From positions 1 through 6,814 of the forward strand of contig DAOVHJ010000139.1 in NCBI GenBank assembly GCA_030671945.1: a DNA stretch of 6,814 nt, in the 5' to 3' direction. Below are positions 1-3,969 of this stretch, in pieces. Made by a program: the position numbers and the translations under genes. Numbering within the stretch: position 1 is the stretch's first letter; every line of letters starts with the position of its first letter. The notes under the pieces are model-generated. The model had not been told where the DNA came from. It searched no databases and saw only the letters and a list, made by a program, of their open reading frames with translations. The DNA is from Candidatus Heimdallarchaeota archaeon (lineage in GTDB: Archaea > Asgardarchaeota > Heimdallarchaeia > JABLTI01).

Positions 1-299
1 ATGTACTTGAATACATTAATGTACCAATGATATCTAAGTCTGAATAAGTCAAAAGCAAGTCCAAACATGAAACCCACAAGAAGTATAGAATAACTTTTTG
101 TCTTTTCAGAAAATTCACCACCAGATCTTCCTAATACCCGAGAGCATAAAATGCCACTAAGTACTAAAATAATAAACGAAGGTATTAGTGATCTTACAAG
201 TAAATAATAGGAAACAATAATATTAAACGCAAAACCCATTGCCACACCGGCAAGCAATAACCAAATAACGCCACCGTTCGGTCTTCTCAATTTCTTCAA
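1..299 (-). CDS. Partial small integral membrane protein, unrecognised (N-terminal 99 residues)
   Basis: An open frame reads leftwards without a stop from a TTG at 299-297 to the left edge, so the C-terminus is missing. An in-frame TAA at 308-306 lies just upstream, so the start must be this TTG or an inner codon such as GTG 242 or ATG 236. The visible protein begins with a basic stretch (MKKLRRPNGG), then has hydrophobic segments at about residues 10-35, 37-57 and 70-86. A polar loop (about 58-69, RSGGEFSEKTKS) separates the second and third. This fits a multi-pass membrane protein with a positively charged, probably cytoplasmic, N-terminus. I do not recognise a family and no catalytic motif is visible. 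Upstream DNA is very AT-rich with several possible TATA boxes (for example AAATATATTG at 420-411, minus strand), so I do not choose one. Reading frame and hydrophobicity are seen directly; membrane location is inferred. Confidence 0.6.
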   Translation of the reverse strand, partial: MKKLRRPNGGVIWLLLAGVAMGFAFNIIVSYYLLVRSLIPSFIILVLSGILCSRVLGRSGGEFSEKTKSYSILLVGFMFGLAFDLFRLRYHWYINVFKY

Positions 300-480
300 A
301 TCCTGTTAGTTATTTTTATTTCATAGAATTTAATCCAAAAAGATGGGATTATTAAACGAAATAATATCGATTGAGTATTCAAGTTTCAATCTCTTCAGAC
401 TATTAATTCTCAATATATTTTGAGATATTTTATTCTTTCCATGATTTTTAACATATAAAAATTAGAAAATTAAACAATAA

Positions 481-525
481 AAAGAAGTAAAAAATAAAAA
501 AAAAGAAAGAAAAGCTATTGCTTTT
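481..525 (-). terminator. Hairpin plus T-tract terminator of the 98-residue protein gene
   Basis: On the minus strand, AAAAGC / GCTTTT (525-520 and 515-510) form a 6-bp stem with a 4-nt loop that spans the TAG stop codon. A long T-rich run follows at once (about 509-481, with nine Ts in a row). T-tracts are the main archaeal termination signal. Confidence 0.65.
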
Positions 526-811
526 GCAATTCAATTTCTTTGCTAAAAGAATGGGATAATCCTTTTTGTAATCGAAAGATTAACTCAGTAGCTTCTGCGA
601 AAGTTAATTTTATAGCATTAACCTGATTTGGATCAGCGAATTTTGTCATAACAATTTTAACTGATCCACTCGTTAACCAGCGACCGTCCTTTAGATATGG
701 ATCTTCAATAAAAACTTGCATACTATTTGATCTCTGTTTATTGTAGAAATGTACAATATCACAGATACGAGTCCCGTTATTACGGAAAGTGTTTTTTTGT
801 TCTGTTGCCAT
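515..811 (-). CDS. Hypothetical protein of 98 residues, unrecognised family
   Basis: I start this at ATG 811-809. A TTG at 820 in the same frame would add three residues, but ATG is the better codon and has the promoter at a suitable distance. The protein is small, soluble-looking and mildly basic, with no signal peptide, membrane segment or cysteine cluster (one Cys, at 17). The N-terminal ~25 residues are polar. The middle (about 31-58: MQVFIEDPYL, then WLTSGSVKIVMTKF) looks like beta strands. The end (about 65-85: NAIKLTFAEATELIFRLQKGL) looks like a strand followed by an amphipathic helix. That strand-rich core with a C-terminal helix recalls small nucleic-acid-binding folds such as PC4-like proteins, but the resemblance is to general pattern only and I do not assign a function. 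It has its own promoter and terminator, so it is probably monocistronic. Frame and signals are seen; any nucleic-acid role is speculation. Confidence 0.65.
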   Translation of the reverse strand: MATEQKNTFRNNGTRICDIVHFYNKQRSNSMQVFIEDPYLKDGRWLTSGSVKIVMTKFADPNQVNAIKLTFAEATELIFRLQKGLSHSFSKEIELQKQ

Positions 812-856
812 ATATTTCAACTCTGAAAAATGTCCTACTTATTAATTCGCTGTTTT

Positions 857-866
857 GTATTTAAAG
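857..866 (-). promoter_or_regulatory. Probable TATA box of the 98-residue protein gene
   Basis: The minus strand reads CTTTAAATAC at 866-857. The usual archaeal spacing of about 25-27 bp puts transcription start near 835, giving a leader of about 24 nt before ATG 811. No strong Shine-Dalgarno sequence is seen in that leader. Confidence 0.5.
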
Positions 867-912
867 ACCCAAATTAAAAGAAAAATGCGAGGAGATTGTC
901 GAAAGTATTAGC

Positions 913-926
913 GAAAAGAGAAGAAA
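913..926 (-). terminator. T-rich terminator just downstream of tRNA-Ser
   Basis: Directly after the encoded CCA end, the minus strand reads TTTCTTCTCTTTTC (926-913). This pyrimidine/T-rich run is the expected archaeal stop signal for a short tRNA transcript. Confidence 0.5.
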
Positions 927-1045
927 TGGTGCTGCGGACGAGATTTGAACTCGCGCGTGCTTTCACACAATAGCTAACAAGCGATGGATCTATCCTGAAA
1001 CCATAGTTTCCAGGCTATCGCCCTACCAAGCTAGGCCACCGCAGC
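927..1045 (-). tRNA. tRNA-Ser (anticodon GGA), intron-containing, CCA encoded
   Basis: The minus strand folds as a type II tRNA. The acceptor stem is GCTGCGG (1045-1039) with CCGCAGC (937-931), seven perfect pairs, followed by A73 (930) and an encoded CCA (929-927). T8 and G9 follow the 5' strand; the D arm is GCCT-loop-GGGC (1036-1020). The anticodon stem ATAGC (1018-1014) pairs perfectly with GCTAT (974-970). The loop is C-T-GGA-A-A, anticodon GGA at 1011-1009, interrupted after A37 by a 32-nt intron. A long variable arm (GTGTG, loop AAAG, CACGC) and a T arm (GCGAG, TTCAAAT, CTCGT) complete it. Anticodon and long variable arm together say serine, reading UCC/UCU. The mature length is 84 nt plus CCA. 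Odd points: the discriminator is A rather than the G73 generally associated with tRNA-Ser, and the splice motif is imperfect. Other anticodon placements require an implausible variable region. Confidence 0.88.
976..1007 (-). other. tRNA-Ser intron (32 nt, position 37/38, relaxed bulge-helix-bulge)
   Basis: The intron is inferred because the 5' half of the anticodon stem finds its partner only after 32 extra bases. Canonical folding gives a 5' bulge of A36-A37-A(i1) and a 3' bulge of T(i31)-T(i32)-A38. The intervening helix pairs C32-G, U33 with U (mismatch), G34-U (wobble) and G35-C. An inner helix of C-G, a U-C mismatch, then ATGG/CCAT closes a 13-nt loop. So the site resembles the substrate of the archaeal tRNA splicing endonuclease but is weakened. 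Confidence 0.75.
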
Positions 1046-1075
1046 ATGTCTTGCATCTATTTCTGATTTACTTCC

Positions 1076-1084
1076 ATTTTTTAG
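1076..1084 (-). promoter_or_regulatory. Candidate TATA box for tRNA-Ser
   Basis: The minus strand reads CTAAAAAAT at 1084-1076. Transcription would start near 1053, about 8 nt before the mature tRNA 5' end. Another TATA-like site, CTTAAAATC, lies near 1109-1101, so the choice is uncertain. Read-through from the methyltransferase gene is also possible. Confidence 0.3.
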
Positions 1085-1128
1085 TTTTCCGCTAAGAACG
1101 ATTTTAAGCCTTTCCATCCTTGAAACTA

Positions 1129-1725
1129 CTATTCTGTTTTCAAAACCCAGAATCCTGAACCTTTAGCTAAGACCTCAAATGAACCATATATTTCTGTCAA
1201 CAGCTTTTGCATTGACTTTAAGCCTTTCTTTTTTGGAACAACAACTTGTAGTGTTCCATTCTCTTGTAAATGATTTTTTGATTCAGTTACAAGTTCGGTC
1301 AATATTTTCTTCCCTGCCATGAGTGGTGGATTAGCAATTATGGAATCAAATACCAAATCTTTAAGCGGTTCATACAGATGCCCTTGCTTTACTTCTGTAT
1401 TTTTTGATACCCCATTTGTTTTACAGTTTTCTTTAGTTAATTTAACAGCTAACACATTAATGTCTGTCAAAACAAAACGAGACTCTGGATAAGCTTTTGC
1501 TAAAGCAATTCCAATAAAACCATATCCACACCCAAGATCTAAAACTAAACCATCTTTTGGAATGATTGCGTTATTTAGAAGTAATTCACTGCCTTTGTCT
1601 ACTTTTCTCCACCCAAAGATTCCAGATTGACTCTTAAATGACAAACGATTACCAAATTGAATTGTTTGAATGATAGTAGTTTTACCAGAGGAAATTGGTT
1701 TCTCTGAGTAATAATGACTACTCAT
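1129..1725 (-). CDS. Class I SAM-dependent methyltransferase, MJ0882/RsmC-like (MTS family)
   Basis: This is a 198-residue Rossmann-fold methyltransferase. The N-terminal HYYSEKP (residues 4-10) and the SGIFGWRKVDKGSELLL stretch (34-50) are typical of the archaeal RsmC-like group that includes Methanocaldococcus MJ0882. Motif I is VLDLGCGYGFIG (61-72), the acidic motif II position is near D88 (LTDIN), and the catalytic motif IV is NPPL (132-135). NPP(L/Y) motifs are typical of enzymes methylating a base amino group; RsmC makes m2G in 16S rRNA, so an rRNA guanine N2 target is a reasonable inference, not shown here. ATG 1725-1723 overlaps the cbf5 stop as ATGA, indicating translational coupling. 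A TTG at 1746 would add seven residues (MEGNREK) that do not look like the family, so I reject it. It is about the family's length, with no Cys cluster or extra domain. Confidence 0.88.
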   Translation of the reverse strand: MSSHYYSEKPISSGKTTIIQTIQFGNRLSFKSQSGIFGWRKVDKGSELLLNNAIIPKDGLVLDLGCGYGFIGIALAKAYPESRFVLTDINVLAVKLTKENCKTNGVSKNTEVKQGHLYEPLKDLVFDSIIANPPLMAGKKILTELVTESKNHLQENGTLQVVVPKKKGLKSMQKLLTEIYGSFEVLAKGSGFWVLKTE

Positions 1726-2732
1726 TTTTTCGCGGTTTCCTTCCAAGTCTTTGGGTAAACATCACGATCCATCAATACTCGAGATGTTTTTGCAGCAATA
1801 CCATGATTTGTTGCCAGGATCTCTCGATAACTCATTGTCGCTTTTGCAAGAGCGACTGCTTCTCCTTTCAAACTCTCGAGTAAAACTAAAGAGTCCTTTT
1901 CAATAATATCATGAATTTTAAGGACGCCCGGAACTGCTAAACTCGCTCCATGACAAATAGCTCCGATAGAATTATCACGAATTATTATTTTTGGTAGATG
2001 GGTTAAACCTTTCTCCATCGGAAAAACTACTTTTCGCAATTCTTCTTCATCTTTGGATTCTTTGTAAATTTCATAAGCATCAAAAATTCGAATAAGAGAA
2101 GATAAAGTCTCATCTTCTCGGAAGGGACCAGATTTTGTTCGCCTGAGCTCTTTCATATGTCCCCCGGTTCCAAGAATTAAGCCCATATCATGGCAGAGTT
2201 TTCTGATATAAGTGCCCTTTTCACATCCAACTTTAAACAAGACATCTTGATCTTCGATCTCAAGGAGATCCATATAGTAGATAACTCGTTTTCTTAGTAT
2301 TCTTTTTACACTTGATTTAACGGGAGGTTTTTGGTATATTTCACCAGTAAATTCCTTGAATACCCCATGAATTTTGTCATCATCGACTTTCTCATGGAGA
2401 TGCATGATACAAACATATTCCTTACCAGCTGGCAATAAAGCATCAGTAATTTTGGTGGCATCCTCAAGAGCAACAGGAAGAATACCAGTAACAGCAGGAT
2501 CTAAAGTACCAGAATGACCCGCTTTCCTTAGAGTGAAGATTTTCTTAATATATGAAACAATTTCTTGACTTGTTGGATTAGGATGCTTGTCCACATTAAT
2601 GACTCCAAGGCGAATTAATTCATTAGCCGATCGTTCATATGGATTCAAACCGTATTTAGTGATCTCAAAATCGTCTGATTTAGCAATAAATTTTCTTTTT
2701 CGCTCCGAGGGCAAGATATTTTTTGTAGACAT
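1722..2732 (-). CDS. cbf5: Cbf5/dyskerin-type tRNA/rRNA pseudouridine synthase
   Basis: This 336-residue protein is the catalytic subunit of archaeal H/ACA ribonucleoproteins, which convert guide-selected uridines in rRNA to pseudouridine; it can also act on U55 of tRNA. The TruB-type catalytic domain covers about residues 20-225. It holds the motif GHSGTLDPAVTGILPV (72-87) with catalytic Asp78, a conserved Tyr in KEYVC (104-108), and GCEKGTYIRKLCHDMG (169-184). A C-terminal PUA domain (about 248-325) should bind the ACA end of the guide RNA. Length and domain order match archaeal Cbf5, not bacterial TruB. The ATG at 2732-2730 has GGTGAT (2741-2736) only 3 nt upstream, a short but usable spacing. 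It sits downstream of cmk and rpl14e, a gene order widely conserved in archaea, and is probably cotranslated with the overlapping methyltransferase. No guide RNA gene was identified in the window. Confidence 0.97.
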   Translation of the reverse strand: MSTKNILPSERKRKFIAKSDDFEITKYGLNPYERSANELIRLGVINVDKHPNPTSQEIVSYIKKIFTLRKAGHSGTLDPAVTGILPVALEDATKITDALLPAGKEYVCIMHLHEKVDDDKIHGVFKEFTGEIYQKPPVKSSVKRILRKRVIYYMDLLEIEDQDVLFKVGCEKGTYIRKLCHDMGLILGTGGHMKELRRTKSGPFREDETLSSLIRIFDAYEIYKESKDEEELRKVVFPMEKGLTHLPKIIIRDNSIGAICHGASLAVPGVLKIHDIIEKDSLVLLESLKGEAVALAKATMSYREILATNHGIAAKTSRVLMDRDVYPKTWKETAKK

Positions 2733-2775
2733 TACATCACCAGTTGAAAAGTACCTTACATATGATTTGTTCCTA

Positions 2776-2784
2776 GTTATAATG
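2776..2784 (-). promoter_or_regulatory. Candidate TATA box for cbf5
   Basis: The minus strand reads ACATTATAAC around 2784-2775, which would start transcription near 2753 and give a leader of about 20 nt. It lies below a terminator-like hairpin, so cbf5 may have its own promoter in addition to read-through from rpl14e. Confidence 0.35.
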
Positions 2785-2792
2785 TATTTCTT

Positions 2793-2831
2793 AAAGAAAA
2801 AATAAAGTCTTTCCTTTTTTATAAAGGAAAG
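2793..2831 (-). terminator. Hairpin plus T-tract between rpl14e and cbf5
   Basis: On the minus strand, CTTTCCTTT (2831-2823) and AAAGGAAAG (2817-2809) form a perfect 9-bp stem with a 5-nt loop. It is followed by ACTTTATTTTTTCTTT (2808-2793). It would end or attenuate transcription after rpl14e, 44 nt past its stop codon. Confidence 0.55.
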
Positions 2832-2856
2832 CTAGACTAGATTTATGCATTACTAT

Positions 2857-2873
2857 TCTTTTCTGCCAAAAGA
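2857..2873 (-). other. Small hairpin directly after the rpl14e stop codon
   Basis: TCTTTT (minus 2873-2868) pairs with AAAAGA (2862-2857) around the 5-nt loop GGCAG. It begins 2 nt past the stop codon and lacks a T-tract. It may protect the mRNA 3' end or be chance in AT-rich DNA. Confidence 0.3.
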
Positions 2874-2874
2874 G

Positions 2875-3150
2875 CTAAACATTAATTTGTAAATCCTCTT
2901 TAATGAAAACATCAAGTTTTGCAGTTTTTGCAGCAGCAAGAACATCAGCATCTGTTGCTTTACGGGTTATCTCTAGCTTTTTACTTGTGGGTTCAAGATG
3001 ACCAATATTTACTCGTCTTCTTCGAACACCGTTAAGGCTAGGAGGTCCGGTAATTAGTGCATAATTCTTATCAATTATATCTACTACAACTGCTTTTTTT
3101 AATGCTTCACGCCCAGCAGTTTTAATTACTATTCGACCTATATCAATCAT
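2875..3150 (-). CDS. rpl14e: 50S ribosomal protein L14e (eL14)
   Basis: The 91-residue product is a protein of the large ribosomal subunit found in archaea and eukaryotes. The N-terminal half, MIDIGRIVIKTAGREA then VVVDIIDKNYALITGPP (residues 1-37), is the KOW/SH3-like beta barrel. GVRRRRVNIGHLEPT (41-55) is the basic, rRNA-contacting segment typical of the family. The C-terminal ~35 residues are a helical tail. I chose ATG 3150-3148 because it gives the canonical N-terminus and the usual archaeal length, and has a good Shine-Dalgarno (AAGGAG, 3165-3160) 9 nt upstream. The frame extends 31 codons further up to 3243, but that stretch overlaps a structured leader and does not look like L14e. 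It lies between cmk and cbf5, as in many archaea. The leader stem-loop suggests possible regulation by RNA structure. Confidence 0.95.
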   Translation of the reverse strand: MIDIGRIVIKTAGREALKKAVVVDIIDKNYALITGPPSLNGVRRRRVNIGHLEPTSKKLEITRKATDADVLAAAKTAKLDVFIKEDLQINV

Positions 3151-3159
3151 TTTTATTGA

Positions 3160-3165
3160 CTCCTT
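3160..3165 (-). promoter_or_regulatory. Shine-Dalgarno site of rpl14e
   Basis: AAGGAG (minus, 3165-3160) is 9 nt before ATG 3150 and decides that start over the upstream codons in frame. Its first two bases are also the end of the outer stem of the leader hairpin. Confidence 0.75.
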
Positions 3166-3226
3166 CACAGATTTATTCAAATCCGATTCCCGCGTCACCT
3201 TGCGGGAAAGCCTTATTGACTGTGAA
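3164..3226 (-). promoter_or_regulatory. Nested stem-loop in the rpl14e leader
   Basis: On the minus strand, an outer perfect 7-bp stem, TTCACAG (3226-3220) with CTGTGAA (3170-3164), encloses TCAA/TTGA (3219-3216 with 3180-3177 after a 6-nt bulge) and then an internal loop. At the centre is a perfect, GC-rich 7-bp stem TTCCCGC (3208-3202) / GCGGGAA (3193-3187) with the 8-nt loop AAGGTGAC. The GC-rich stem stands out in this AT-rich DNA. The base of the structure touches the Shine-Dalgarno sequence. The pairing is seen directly; a regulatory role is inferred. Confidence 0.5.
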
Positions 3227-3250
3227 TGTAATCTCAAAAGCAAAATTACC

Positions 3251-3259
3251 GTTTTTAAC
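3251..3259 (-). promoter_or_regulatory. Candidate TATA box for rpl14e
   Basis: GTTAAAAAC on the minus strand (3259-3251) would start transcription near 3229, just upstream of the leader stem-loop. A pyrimidine-rich run after the cmk stop (about 3285-3271) could end cmk transcripts first. Confidence 0.35.
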
Positions 3260-3285
3260 TTTTTGTGTCGAAATGAAAAGAAGAA

Positions 3286-3834
3286 TTAGCTTTTATTGTT
3301 GACGAATTCTTTACAAGAAGCAATGAGTATACTAACACATAACTCTCGAGGTAATCTATCGGTGCTTAGAATAATATCATAGATATCAGTGTTTTCGATG
3401 TCTACATTATACATGCGTTTGAAACGACGAACTTCGCTTCTTGTTCGAGCAATAGTTTCCTTTCGGGCTTCCTTATAGTCTGTACCATCTCTCTCAGCAA
3501 TGCGCTCAACTCGAGTTTTTAATGAAGCTGTAACATAGATATGTAAATCTGCGAATTCCATTGCCATCCAGGCAGCAAGTTGTCCTTCTAAAATGACATT
3601 GCCTTTCTTAGCTTCATCAATTGTTCTCTGATCGATTTCTTTGTCTATGGTTTTATCGTTCTCACATTTCTTCGAAAACTCTTCAAGATTACAACTGTAT
3701 TCTTTAGCCAACTCTCTGAAAGTTTGACCGGAAGAAACATACTTGAGATTAAGTGCTTTGGCAATTGCTTGTGCATATGTACTTTTACCCGAGCCATGAG
3801 GACCTGAAATCGTAATTACTACCACATTTTTCAC
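3286..3834 (-). CDS. cmk: Cytidylate kinase (CMP/dCMP kinase), archaeal type
   Basis: This 182-residue P-loop kinase phosphorylates CMP and dCMP with ATP to the diphosphates, in cytoplasmic pyrimidine nucleotide supply. The Walker A motif is GPHGSGKST (residues 11-19). YVSSGQTFRELAKE (32-45) is the nucleotide-binding segment typical of Cmk (SSG plus an early Arg). ILEGQLAAWM (81-90) is the strand-end substrate region, and RIAERDG (111-117) with the Arg-rich TRSEVRRFKRMYNVDI (131-146) forms the lid. Length is normal for archaeal Cmk. The start is uncertain: GTG 3834-3832 gives the longest form, but GTG 3825-3823 (179 residues, MVVITISGP) has a Shine-Dalgarno GGTGA (3835-3831) 5 nt upstream and resembles family N-termini more closely. 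It heads the cmk-rpl14e-cbf5 cluster and is divergent from pheS. A TATA-like AAATAAT lies near 3868-3861. Confidence 0.93.
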   Translation of the reverse strand: MKNVVVITISGPHGSGKSTYAQAIAKALNLKYVSSGQTFRELAKEYSCNLEEFSKKCENDKTIDKEIDQRTIDEAKKGNVILEGQLAAWMAMEFADLHIYVTASLKTRVERIAERDGTDYKEARKETIARTRSEVRRFKRMYNVDIENTDIYDIILSTDRLPRELCVSILIASCKEFVNNKS

Positions 3835-3875
3835 CGAGATAGTTAGTTTAACTTAAGAGAGATTATTTGTTTTTC

Positions 3876-3900
3876 CTAAATTAATACTCCTATTATTTAG
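3876..3900. repeat. Imperfect inverted repeat between cmk and pheS
   Basis: CTAAAT-T-AAT (3876-3885) and ATTATTTAG (3892-3900) form nine pairs with one bulged base around the 6-nt centre ACTCCT. It lies midway between the two divergent genes, so it could be an operator, but AT-rich DNA produces such repeats by chance. Confidence 0.25.
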
Positions 3901-3931
3901 ATATGTTGTTCGTTCCATGGAAAAACTTTTC

Positions 3932-3941
3932 AATAAAAATT
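3932..3941 (+). promoter_or_regulatory. Candidate TATA box for pheS
   Basis: AATAAAAATT (3932-3941) lies about 27 bp before 3962-3965, so the leader would be very short or the transcript start would fall near the ribosome-binding site. Confidence 0.4.
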
Positions 3942-3957
3942 TTGTCATTTGCTATAA

Positions 3958-3962
3958 GAGGT
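3958..3962 (+). promoter_or_regulatory. Shine-Dalgarno site of pheS
   Basis: GAGGT (3958-3962) matches the core of the 16S anti-Shine-Dalgarno complement and is 7 nt before ATG 3970. An ATG at 3963 is too close and in another frame. Confidence 0.6.
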
Positions 3963-3969
3963 ATGCTAA

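Noticed and set aside
331..351. Hairpin TAATCC/GGATTA in the leader of the membrane protein gene
   Set aside because: Six mostly A-T pairs with a 9-nt loop in AT-rich DNA; too weak to call.
1001..1019. Uninterrupted anticodon arm using ATAG / CTAT at 1018-1015 and 1006-1003
   Set aside because: It gives an 8-nt loop, four pairs and a variable region of more than 40 nt; the intron model gives a perfect 5-bp stem and a normal 15-nt variable arm.
1726..1746. TTG start at 1746 for the methyltransferase
   Set aside because: The ATG at 1725 gives the family N-terminus (MSSHYYSEKP) and the common ATGA overlap; the extra residues are just cbf5 sequence in another frame.
3164..3226. An H/ACA or C/D guide RNA next to cbf5
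   Set aside because: No ACA box at the correct distance from the hairpin and no convincing C and D box pair; a leader structure explains it better.
3151..3243. A 31-residue N-terminal extension of L14e
   Set aside because: It overlaps the structured leader, uses a non-ATG start, and L14e proteins begin at the MIDIGRIV segment, which has a good Shine-Dalgarno site.
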